Source of the DNA: Bacteroidales bacterium
Lineage (GTDB): Bacteria; Bacteroidota; Bacteroidia; Bacteroidales; UBA932
Assembly (NCBI GenBank): GCA_016295245.1
Contig: JAEDLO010000092.1
Location: forward strand, 1 to 6,112
DNA length: 6,112 nucleotides
Direction: 5' to 3'
Under the pieces are notes generated by a model. That model was not told the origin of the DNA. It did not search any database and worked only from the letters and a program-made list of their open reading frames with translations. Positions 1 to 5,441 of this stretch are shown here, one piece after another. The first letter of the stretch is position 1; every line of letters begins with the position of its first letter. Position numbers and translations under genes: made by a program.

Positions 1-55
1 GCCAGAGCTAATTCTGAGGCAGGTGCTCTTCCTTCCTGTCAATCACCTGCGCACC
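1..55. repeat. 55-base perfect direct repeat, copy 1
   Basis: Bases 1-55 recur without mismatch at 200-254 (offset 199). The repeat has two parts: a 36-base leader (1-36, opening gccagagctaattctgag) and the left arm of the hairpin unit described below (37-55, TGTCAATCACCTGCGCACC). The leader contains a short inverted pair, AGAGC (4-8) and GCTCT (25-29). Copy 1 starts at the first base of the window, so the true repeat may be longer on its left side. No coding potential was seen. Confidence 0.95.
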
Positions 56-101
56 TCATATGCCCCACAGGTACTTCTGACAGGGGTCACCTGCGCAGGT
101 G
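44..101. repeat. 58-base hairpin repeat unit, copy 1
   Basis: The unit has inverted arms CACCTGCGCA (44-53) and TGCGCAGGTG (92-101). The flanking T43/A102 extends the stem to 11 pairs. The centre contains CCCC and GGGG, which can pair as an inner stem. Copy 1 matches copy 2 (117-174) at 55 of 58 positions and copy 3 (243-300) at 43 of 58, by direct alignment without gaps. On its left it carries the outer extension TGTCAAT (37-43). On its right there is no matching extension; instead the sequence continues with AGGGGATAATGG. Confidence 0.93.
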
Positions 102-102
102 A
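87..102. repeat. 16-base perfect palindrome at the right end of unit 1
   Basis: TCACCTGCGCAGGTGA is its own reverse complement. It arises because the right arm of unit 1 is preceded by TCACC, which mirrors the left arm. The corresponding site in unit 2 has changed to TGCCCGCGCAGGTGA and is no longer palindromic. It could be a site for a dimeric DNA-binding protein, or simply a by-product of the arm sequence; nothing here decides between them. Confidence 0.9.
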
Positions 103-116
103 GGGGATAATGGTCT

Positions 117-174
117 CACCTGCGCACCTCATATGCCCCACAGGTACTTCTGACAGGGGTTGCCCGCGCAGGTG
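117..174. repeat. 58-base hairpin repeat unit, copy 2
   Basis: Copy 2 has left arm CACCTGCGC (117-125) and right arm GCGCAGGTG (166-174), with T116/A175 extending the stem. Bases 116-160 equal bases 43-87 exactly, giving a period of 73 (58-base unit plus 15-base spacer 102-116). On its right it carries ATTGACA (175-181), the complement of the TGTCAAT that precedes unit 1. The pair of units is therefore bounded by a perfect 16-base inverted repeat, 37-52 with 166-181. Confidence 0.93.
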
Positions 175-199
175 ATTGACAAAACTTAGTCGAGGACCC

Positions 200-254
200 G
201 CCAGAGCTAATTCTGAGGCAGGTGCTCTTCCTTCCTGTCAATCACCTGCGCACC
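200..254. repeat. 55-base perfect direct repeat, copy 2
   Basis: This is identical to bases 1-55. It contains the 36-base leader (200-235) and the left arm of hairpin unit 3 (236-254). Between the composite element ending at 181 and this copy lies an 18-base stretch (182-199) that shows no relation to the repeats. Leader bases 211-220 (TTCTGAGGCA) are the inverse complement of bases 260-269 inside unit 3, so the leader could also pair with the centre of the following unit. Confidence 0.95.
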
Positions 255-307
255 CGATGTGCCTCAGAACCACTCCTGGGCGGGGTCAAGCGCGCAGGTG
301 TTTGACA
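236..307. repeat. 72-base hairpin element with 16-base inverted ends (unit 3)
   Basis: The arms TGTCAATCACCTGCGC (236-251) and GCGCAGGTGTTTGACA (292-307) pair at 15 of 16 positions, with a single T242/T301 mismatch. The 58-base core is 243-300 and aligns without gaps to units 1 and 2. The core centre has diverged but keeps a different inner stem: GCC/CAG near 261-267 against CTG/GGC near 276-282. The conserved ends around a variable, foldable centre resemble a REP-type or MITE-type non-coding element. No target-site duplication is evident at the flanks, and no transposase is present in the window. Confidence 0.9.
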
Positions 308-482
308 CGAGATGGGGACAGAGGATGGAGAGTGGAGATTTGAAGATTGGGAGGTAGATTGGATAGAAAGATGGAGGAGATTTGGAGGGAGATTGAGGGT
401 TGAATGGCGACGCGCGGGCGCGGGGGCGGCTAAACCTGAGTTTCGGACGCTCTCTCCCGATGACGAACGATATCCTTTAATA
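308..482. other. gene-free interval with a cytosine-free tract
   Basis: I see no supportable gene here. Bases 320-407 contain no C on the plus strand (88 bases), and are G/A-rich with GATT recurring at 337, 345, 357, 379 and 391. Directly after it, bases 406-430 are all G or C except A410. The rest (431-482) is unremarkable sequence leading into the terminator. A possible 73-codon plus-strand frame (312-533) translates to a W/R/E-rich, low-complexity peptide and runs through the terminator hairpin, so I do not call it a gene. Confidence 0.8.
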
Positions 483-517
483 AAATGGAGGGAAGACGCA
501 AGGCCTTCCCTCCATTT
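479..517 (-). terminator. intrinsic terminator of the adk operon
   Basis: Bases 483-495 (AAATGGAGGGAAG) and 505-517 (CTTCCCTCCATTT) form a perfect 13-pair stem with a 9-base loop. Read on the minus strand, the stem is followed by a U-rich run (the stem's own UUU, then UAUU, before AAAGG). It lies about 20 bases past the adk stop codon, where a rho-independent terminator for the minus-strand block is expected. On the plus strand the stem is followed only by TTTCAG, so activity in that direction should be weaker. Confidence 0.88.
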
Positions 518-536
518 CAGTTGTACTCTGTAAGTT

Positions 537-1118
537 TTACTTGCCGATGCTTTCTACAAGGGCGAGAACCCTGTTGCGGTTGTCCTCGATGGTACCGAGG
601 TCGGCGTTACACTCGTAGTACTTGCCAGCTTTCTTATAATACTCAATCAGAGGCTCGGTCTGAGCATGATAGGTTTTGATACGGTTGCTGATTGTTTCGT
701 CAGAGGCATCGTCTGCGCGTCCTTCGATGATGGCGCGACCCTTGATGCGGGTACGGATGGTCTCATCAGAAATCATAAGGGCTACGACAGCGGTCACTTC
801 TTCGCCCCTCTTTGCGAGGATGGCGTCGAGATCAGAGGCCTGTGAGAGGTTGCGTGGGAAACCGTCGAGAAGAAAGCCTTCAACATTTTTGATGGTGTCG
901 AAAGCAGTTTCAATCATACCCTCAACCACTGAATCAGGGACGAGAGCACCCTTGTCAATCAACGATTTAGCTTCACGTCCAAGTTCGGTTCCAGCTGCAA
1001 TTTCTGCACGGAGAAGTTCTCCTGTGGAAATGTGCTTGAGATTGTACTTTTGTGCAAGAGCTCCAGCGTGAGTTCCCTTGCCTGCGCCCGGAGGGCCAAA
1101 AAGAATGTAGTACTTCAT
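537..1118 (-). CDS. adk: adenylate kinase, short-LID form
   Basis: This cytosolic enzyme interconverts ATP + AMP and 2 ADP, the essential step that returns AMP to the adenylate pool. The 193-residue product has the P-loop GPPGAGKGT at residues 8-16. The AMP-site residues T32 and R37 lie in ISTGELLR, and the hallmark DGFPR is at 85-89 with Q93 after it. The lid is the short kind: GRAIIEGRADD at 127-137 contains R128 and R134, and R146 follows. There is no zinc-finger or long LID insert, so the length fits the short family. ATG 1118 lies three bases after the hpt stop, which implies co-transcription. An A-rich leader (AATAAACA) replaces a clear Shine-Dalgarno, as is common in Bacteroidota. Its GC looks lower than that of murF. 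It is the last gene before the terminator. Confidence 0.97.
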   Translation of the reverse strand: MKYYILFGPPGAGKGTHAGALAQKYNLKHISTGELLRAEIAAGTELGREAKSLIDKGALVPDSVVEGMIETAFDTIKNVEGFLLDGFPRNLSQASDLDAILAKRGEEVTAVVALMISDETIRTRIKGRAIIEGRADDASDETISNRIKTYHAQTEPLIEYYKKAGKYYECNADLGTIEDNRNRVLALVESIGK

Positions 1119-1121
1119 TGT

Positions 1122-1664
1122 TTATTGTGCTAATACGTAAATGTCCTTGAGATTTCTGCCGAGCTCATTGTAGTCAAGTCCGAAACCTACGATAAAGTCG
1201 TTGGGGATTTCCATAGCCACGTAATCAAGCTTTACCGGCTTGTTGTAAATCATTGGCTTGAGTATCATCGTGCATATCTTGACATCTGCGGCTCCGGCCT
1301 CAAGCAGCTGCTTGCGAAGTGCGACTATGGTATTGCCTGTCTCAATGATGTCCTCGCATATGATGATGTCACGTCCTTCCACATCGGAGGTCAGGCCGAT
1401 GACGCTCTTCACCACACCCGTGGACTCTGTTCCTTCGTAGGAAGAGAGTTTTGTGCTGACCAGCTGACAGTTGAAATCAAGTCGCTGGAGAAGTTCTGCG
1501 GTGAACATTATGGAACCGTTGAGGACGCAGATGACGATAGGCGGTTGCTTTCTGTCCCTGTAGTCATTATTGACCTTTTCGGCAACTGCGTCAATAGCCT
1601 CCATTATGCGCTCGTGGCTAATGAAAGGTCTGAATGTTTTGTCGTGGAGTACAATATTGCCCAT
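1122..1664 (-). CDS. hpt: hypoxanthine phosphoribosyltransferase
   Basis: This cytosolic purine-salvage enzyme transfers ribose-5-phosphate from PRPP to hypoxanthine (and often guanine), giving IMP or GMP. The 180-residue product shows the family loops in order: LNGS at 48-51 (pyrophosphate loop), SSYEG at 74-78 in the flexible loop, the PRPP signature CEDIIETGNT at 103-112, and K136, which aligns with the purine-contacting lysine. The C-terminal block IPNDFIVGFGLDY (153-165) follows, with R170. One position is odd: the signature normally reads EDxxDTG, with Asp as the presumed catalytic base. Here it is Glu108 (codon GAG, 1341-1343). ATG 1664 gives the usual family length and no better start is visible. 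The gene is followed three bases later by adk, so salvage of purines and AMP phosphorylation share a transcript. Confidence 0.95.
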   Translation of the reverse strand: MGNIVLHDKTFRPFISHERIMEAIDAVAEKVNNDYRDRKQPPIVICVLNGSIMFTAELLQRLDFNCQLVSTKLSSYEGTESTGVVKSVIGLTSDVEGRDIIICEDIIETGNTIVALRKQLLEAGAADVKICTMILKPMIYNKPVKLDYVAMEIPNDFIVGFGLDYNELGRNLKDIYVLAQ

Positions 1665-1740
1665 AGACTACGAAGTTAGATAATCTTGGGAAATTATCCA
1701 ACGGCAAAGTCCAGCGGCCCTATTATTTTGATCAAAATAT
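1665..1740 (-). other. short intergenic gap upstream of hpt with two small inverted repeats
   Basis: The 67-base gap between the HhH gene and hpt holds GATAAT (1679-1684) and ATTATC (1693-1698), a 6-pair stem with an 8-base loop. A 16-base perfect palindrome, TATTTTGATCAAAATA (1724-1739), overlaps the HhH stop codon. Neither has a following U-tract that would make a convincing terminator. A near-promoter sequence (TTTG and TATCTAAC on the minus strand) has poor spacing, so I do not call a promoter. Confidence 0.5.
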
Positions 1741-3609
1741 CCGCAGGCGATATTGCAGTTTAAACTCAAATTTTCCTTTCTTGGGCGTGGGATTGCCCGG
1801 GTAGGAAACAAGGCTTGTGCGAAGATAGAGCGAATGGTGGCGCGAGGGTTTCCAGGCGCAGTACAGACTGCAATGGACTCCCCTTCCATAATAGGCGGGC
1901 ACGGTGAAGGAACCCGGAGCATCCCTCTCGTAAACCCAGATCCTGTCGTCCCAGTTATCTATCAGAAAGCCTCCAAGCCGCAGGTACGAAGAAAGTTTTG
2001 GAGTAAGATATCCCGCTTCAAGGAAAGCGTGAAAGGCAAAGGAGGCGCAATAGATGCCGTCGAGGCGCGTCGAGAACTTCCAGGCGCCCGAGGTGAAGGC
2101 TAGTTCGGAGCGCAGCTCGACTCGCGTGGGGTGGGCTTCGCCGGGGGCATAATTCGCCGCAAGCCTCGCTGAGACAGTAAGGCTTCTCGCCGGCACGCTG
2201 ACCGAAGCGGAACCGGCCGAAGCCTCGGGCACAGTGGCAGGTTGTTCAGTGACAGGATGAGAAGAGATGTCGGGCAAATTAACCTCAGGCGGAGGAACGG
2301 ATGAGGGGGCGCGGGGGCGTGCAGGGAGGATGATCTCTTTGGAGTAGCGGAGGAAGCCTCGGTATTTCTGTTTGCGGGTGTCGGCACGGTAACGGGCATC
2401 GAGTGTGAAACACCAGTCGGGAAGTTCAAAGCCGAAGGCAGCGCCACTATTCTTCCCCTTGATGGAGGGGTCGAACCAGCGCAGTTGCAAGGCAAACTTT
2501 CGGGCGTATTCCGGCGTCCAGACCGTGCCGGCAATGGCTGAGAAAGCCCCCTTGTATGTCAGCGAAGTCTCCCCGAACAAACTCAGATTCGGCAGTGATC
2601 CCAGGAAGTGCACTCCCGCCGCCTCGCACGTCGCCGTCACTCCGGCATGAATCAGCCGCCCCGTCCAGCTCAGGTCAGCGAGAGCCTCGATGCCGGGAGC
2701 AGTGGAGCCGGGATTGGTGGAACCGGAGGCTTTGGTGAATAAGCCCAATTTGGCGAGGGCCTCGGGGGCGCAGCCAATGGCAGTGCTGAGCGTAAAGCGC
2801 CGAAGGTTGAAATCCGCCGCCATTCCGGTCATCCCCGGCGAAAAGCTTGCACTCGGGCTCAGGCCCGAGCCTGACTTTCGAAACGAAGCGACAGAAGAAA
2901 GCGAACTGAGCGAAAAACCACTCCACTGCGTCAGACCTTCGCCGAAACGGGCATTGAAGGCGCCGAGCACGACTTTCCCGAGATATCGCCTGCCGTAATA
3001 GACGGCGCTCGCGCTCACCGGCCCGAAGCGTCCACTGTCGTAGCTTTTGCGCCCGACGATGCTCAGCTCCGCCCGCTGCCCCAAAGACAGGTGAAGCTTC
3101 GAGCCATAACCCGTGCGCTGCTCTCCCCTATCTTTTGAGCGCGAATCCGGCACGGGCACCGAAACTGCGCCGCGCAGCTCCAAATCCAGCTCCGGCCGTA
3201 ACTTTTTCGCCCCTATGGGACCGTCCTCCGCGCGGATGACTATGAAATGCCTGAGGGCATCGACCTTTCGCGAAGTGAAGCCTTCGATGAGCATAAGCTC
3301 CGTCAGGGAGAGGATTTCCCCGCCTTGACGCCGATGCTCGAGGATGGAGGCCACCTGAAAAGGAGTGAACAGCCCGCAGGCGAGCAGGCGCGAGCGGCCG
3401 CAGCGATTAAGGTCCAGGGGCTTGCGTCGCAAGTCTTCATACCTCTCAAGCTCCTCGGCGGAAAGCTCTTCCATAGAGGAGGCGCCACTCAGAAGCAACA
3501 CGGCATCCCTGAAGGAATCCGCCCCATCAACGGCACCCAGATAACAATCCGCCGCGACAGGCACGAGAACATACAGCAGGGCCGTAAGAAAAACGAGAGG
3601 CAAGTTCAT
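1732..3609 (-). CDS. secreted helix-hairpin-helix protein with probable outer-membrane beta-barrel
   Basis: The 625-residue protein starts with a hydrophobic signal segment (residues 4-20, likely cleaved after VAA20); the stop TGA just upstream in frame fixes the ATG. Residues 63-125 resemble the ComEA-type tandem helix-hairpin-helix (PLDLNRC, then ASILEHRRQGGEI, then LTELMLIEGF). The glycine-rich hairpins are degenerate (GLFTP, EGFTS), so DNA binding is uncertain. From about 140 on, alternating amphipathic segments suggest a beta-barrel: LGAFNARFGEGL at 215-226, VYERDAPGSFTVPAYYGRG at 559-577, and a final strand FEFKLQYRLRIF ending in Phe, typical of outer-membrane proteins. A Pro/Ser/Ala-rich insert occupies about 429-475. 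There are nine cysteines, many for an outer-membrane protein. I recognise this as a Bacteroidota family usually named only for its HhH domain; its function is unknown to me. A candidate promoter lies just upstream. Confidence 0.82.
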   Translation of the reverse strand: MNLPLVFLTALLYVLVPVAADCYLGAVDGADSFRDAVLLLSGASSMEELSAEELERYEDLRRKPLDLNRCGRSRLLACGLFTPFQVASILEHRRQGGEILSLTELMLIEGFTSRKVDALRHFIVIRAEDGPIGAKKLRPELDLELRGAVSVPVPDSRSKDRGEQRTGYGSKLHLSLGQRAELSIVGRKSYDSGRFGPVSASAVYYGRRYLGKVVLGAFNARFGEGLTQWSGFSLSSLSSVASFRKSGSGLSPSASFSPGMTGMAADFNLRRFTLSTAIGCAPEALAKLGLFTKASGSTNPGSTAPGIEALADLSWTGRLIHAGVTATCEAAGVHFLGSLPNLSLFGETSLTYKGAFSAIAGTVWTPEYARKFALQLRWFDPSIKGKNSGAAFGFELPDWCFTLDARYRADTRKQKYRGFLRYSKEIILPARPRAPSSVPPPEVNLPDISSHPVTEQPATVPEASAGSASVSVPARSLTVSARLAANYAPGEAHPTRVELRSELAFTSGAWKFSTRLDGIYCASFAFHAFLEAGYLTPKLSSYLRLGGFLIDNWDDRIWVYERDAPGSFTVPAYYGRGVHCSLYCAWKPSRHHSLYLRTSLVSYPGNPTPKKGKFEFKLQYRLRIF

Positions 3610-3630
3610 AGCAAGTCAGCATTTCTGCTC

Positions 3631-3638
3631 CAAACTTA
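3631..3638 (-). promoter_or_regulatory. candidate Bacteroidota -7 box (TAAGTTTG) before the HhH gene
   Basis: On the minus strand the bases read TAAGTTTG, an exact match to the TAnnTTTG -7 consensus of the Bacteroidota primary sigma factor. About 19 bases further upstream the -33 position reads CGTG, a poor match to TTTG. The box would start transcription about 15-20 bases before ATG 3609, giving a very short leader. It could give the HhH gene, and perhaps hpt-adk, transcription independent of murF. Confidence 0.4.
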
Positions 3639-3660
3639 GCCCGATTTTTCTTACGGCCAC

Positions 3661-3682
3661 GCTGAAAACTTAAATTTTCAGT
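3661..3682 (-). other. weak AT-rich hairpin just after murF
   Basis: CTGAAAA (3662-3668) and TTTTCAG (3675-3681) form a 7-pair stem with a 6-base loop, three bases past the murF stop. The stem is AT-rich and no U-run follows on the minus strand, so at best it attenuates or protects a 3' end. It lies directly upstream of the candidate promoter of the HhH gene. Confidence 0.45.
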
Positions 3683-3684
3683 CT

Positions 3685-4983
3685 TTACAAATTTTCAAGG
3701 ATTTTTTCCATCTGGATTCCTCTTGAGCCCTTGATGAGGATGACAGCTGAATCAAGCGGGTTTTCTTTCAAAAAGGCCGCCAGCGCCGCGGAATCCGCAA
3801 ACCATCCGCCCGTCCGGAGCCCGGTGGAGTCAAGTGCCTTGCGGAACTCCTCGCCCACGAGAAAAGCCTTCTGGCCTTCGGCGCATAGGCGGCGCACCAC
3901 TTTCTCGTGCTCCGAAAGCGACTCTGCCCCGAGCTCACGCATATCTCCGAGCATCGCTATCTTGAGCGGCGCGACCACCTGAGCGAAGCTGTCCAGAGCA
4001 GCCTGCATCGAGGACGGGTTGGCATTGTATGCGTCCACAATGAGGCTGTTCGAAGCTGTCCTGACCATCTGGGAGCGGTTGTTCGAAGGCGTGAAGCCCT
4101 CGATGGCGGCGATGGCCTCGGAGCGCGCAACCCCGAAATACTCGCCTACCGCCAGCGCGGCGAGGACGTTATTGGCGTTGTATGCGCCGATCAGGCGGGT
4201 GCGGATCAGGGAGTCGCCCAGCTTGATGCGCAGGTATGGCTCATCTGCTTCCGCCGGCAGGACCTCCGCGCCTTGATAGGCAATGCCGTAGCCGAAGAAA
4301 TGGCAAGGCTCTTTGGCGGCCATTTCGCGCAGGTCAGCGTCATCCTCGTTGAGGAAGATGAGCCCTCCGTGCGATCCGAGCCACTTATAGAGTTCGCCTT
4401 TTGCGGCCTTGACGCCCTCGAAGGAGCCGAAGCCGAGCAGGTGCGCCCTGCCCACGTTGGTGATAAGACCGTAGGTCGGACGGCTGACTGTCACGAGCTT
4501 GGCGATGTCGTCAGGATGATTCGCGCCCATCTCGATGACCGCGATTTCGGTGTCTGGGCGTATGCTCAGCAGGCTGAGAGGCACGCCGATGTCGTTGTTG
4601 AGGTTGCCTTTGGTGGCGGTAACCTTGTATTTGCGGCTCAAGACCGCCTCAATCAGGTTCTTGGTAGTGGTCTTGCCGTTGGTGCCGGTCAGGCCGATGA
4701 CGCGCAGCTCTCCGCCGCGCACGTGGGTGCGGTGCCAGATTGCCAGCTCGCGCAGAGTCGCCATTGGATCAGCCACCCTGATGAGGCCGGCTGCGTCGGG
4801 CAGGTCCGCATCGGCATTCACTACCGCCCAGGCCGCCCCCTTCTGAAGCGCCGCGAGGGCATAGTCGTTGCCGTCGAAGTTCTCTCCGCGCAGGGCAAAA
4901 AACATCTCGCCCGGCTGGACGGCGCGGCTGTCTGTCGTAACGCGATAATCGCAGCCGCAGTATTTTTCATAAAGTGCGTCCAT
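3685..4983 (-). CDS. murF: UDP-N-acetylmuramoyl-tripeptide:D-alanyl-D-alanine ligase
   Basis: MurF is the last cytosolic peptidoglycan-precursor ligase. It joins D-Ala-D-Ala to UDP-MurNAc-tripeptide using ATP, yielding the pentapeptide nucleotide. The 432-residue product has the N-terminal uridine-binding signature TDSR (17-20) and FFALRG (28-33), then the ATP loop GTNGKTTTK (100-108), KGNLNNDIG (125-133), and IEMGANHPDDI (150-160). Next come TNVGRAHLLGFGS (175-187) and K195, the lysine expected to be carbamylated. The C-terminal domain carries DAYNANPSSM (317-326) and GDMRELG (346-352). I chose ATG 4983 because MDALYEKY begins the normal N-terminus 11 bases after the dut stop. The frame stays open to ATG 5067, but that would add 28 basic residues that are only a dut shadow. 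Coding GC is high (39 of 60 in 4081-4140). Confidence 0.96.
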   Translation of the reverse strand: MDALYEKYCGCDYRVTTDSRAVQPGEMFFALRGENFDGNDYALAALQKGAAWAVVNADADLPDAAGLIRVADPMATLRELAIWHRTHVRGGELRVIGLTGTNGKTTTKNLIEAVLSRKYKVTATKGNLNNDIGVPLSLLSIRPDTEIAVIEMGANHPDDIAKLVTVSRPTYGLITNVGRAHLLGFGSFEGVKAAKGELYKWLGSHGGLIFLNEDDADLREMAAKEPCHFFGYGIAYQGAEVLPAEADEPYLRIKLGDSLIRTRLIGAYNANNVLAALAVGEYFGVARSEAIAAIEGFTPSNNRSQMVRTASNSLIVDAYNANPSSMQAALDSFAQVVAPLKIAMLGDMRELGAESLSEHEKVVRRLCAEGQKAFLVGEEFRKALDSTGLRTGGWFADSAALAAFLKENPLDSAVILIKGSRGIQMEKILENL

Positions 4984-4994
4984 CTGCTGCAGTG

Positions 4995-5432
4995 CTATTT
5001 GGTGCCGGTGCTGCCGAAGCCGCCCTCTCCCCTGTCGGATGAGGAGAGCTCGCCGACTTCCTCCCATTGAATCTGCTCATAGCGGGCAAGGATGAGCTGG
5101 GCGATACGCTCTCCTCGCTCGACCGTGAAGGGCTCGCTGCTGAGGTTCACCAGAATCACGCAAACCTCGCCCCTGTAATCCGAGTCGATGGTGCCCGGAG
5201 AGTTAAGCACGGTAACACCCTTCTTTGCCGCAAGGCCGCTACGGGGGCAAACCTGCACCTCGTAGCCGCGTGGAATCTCAAGATACAGGCCCGTCGGGAC
5301 GATAGCCCTGGCGAGGGGCGCGAGCACGACAGGTTCGTCATTGGCGGCTCTTACGTCAAGCCCCGCAGAGAACTCCGTGGCGTATTCCGGAAGGGGGTTG
5401 CCGCCCTTATTGATTACTTTAACTGTTGGCAT
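4995..5432 (-). CDS. dut: dUTP diphosphatase (trimeric dUTPase)
   Basis: The enzyme hydrolyses dUTP to dUMP and pyrophosphate in the cytosol, keeping uracil out of DNA and supplying dUMP for dTMP synthesis. The 145-residue protein has all five trimeric dUTPase motifs in order: AGLDVRA (23-29), PRSGLAAK (63-70), GTIDSDYRGEV (80-90, with the catalytic-site D85), RGERIAQLIL (106-115), and the C-terminal arm RGEGGFGSTG (134-143), which closes over the nucleotide. The length is normal and no motif is damaged. It sits nine bases after the permease gene and eleven before murF, so the three are almost certainly co-transcribed. Start ATG 5432 gives MPTVKVINKG, the usual beginning of the family. Confidence 0.97.
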   Translation of the reverse strand: MPTVKVINKGGNPLPEYATEFSAGLDVRAANDEPVVLAPLARAIVPTGLYLEIPRGYEVQVCPRSGLAAKKGVTVLNSPGTIDSDYRGEVCVILVNLSSEPFTVERGERIAQLILARYEQIQWEEVGELSSSDRGEGGFGSTGTK

Positions 5433-5441
5433 ATCAGATAG

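Noticed and set aside
1..307. CRISPR array
   Set aside because: Only three units of 58 bases, with unequal spacing (73 then 126), divergent centres, palindromic ends and no cas genes in the window.
236..307. TTGACA-type -35 promoter elements in the outer arms
   Set aside because: TTGACA is the -35 box of other phyla. Bacteroidota use TTTG / TAnnTTTG, and no such -7 box is correctly spaced here. The match is a by-product of the TGTCAA/TTGACA inverted ends.
312..533. 73-codon plus-strand frame after the repeat cluster
   Set aside because: The translation is low-complexity (W, R, E, G), it crosses the C-free tract and the terminator hairpin of the opposite strand, and no ribosome-binding context or promoter is seen.
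1665..1731. dedicated promoter for hpt
   Set aside because: TTTG and a TA-containing box are present on the minus strand, but the spacing is about 22 bases and the second box (TATCTAAC) matches the consensus poorly.
3544..3552. lipoprotein signal (Cys22) in the HhH protein
   Set aside because: The residue before Cys22 is Asp, which does not fit a lipobox; cleavage after VAA20 by signal peptidase I is more likely.
4984..5067. N-terminal extension of MurF starting at ATG 5067
   Set aside because: The extra 28 residues are Arg/Gln-rich, unlike any MurF N-terminus, and come from reading the 3' end of dut in another frame.
3907..5070. 387-codon open frame on the plus strand, opposite murF
   Set aside because: It lies entirely antisense to murF and the start of dut, both of which show full family motifs. 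Long antisense frames are expected opposite GC-rich genes, and the translation shows no recognisable fold or motif.
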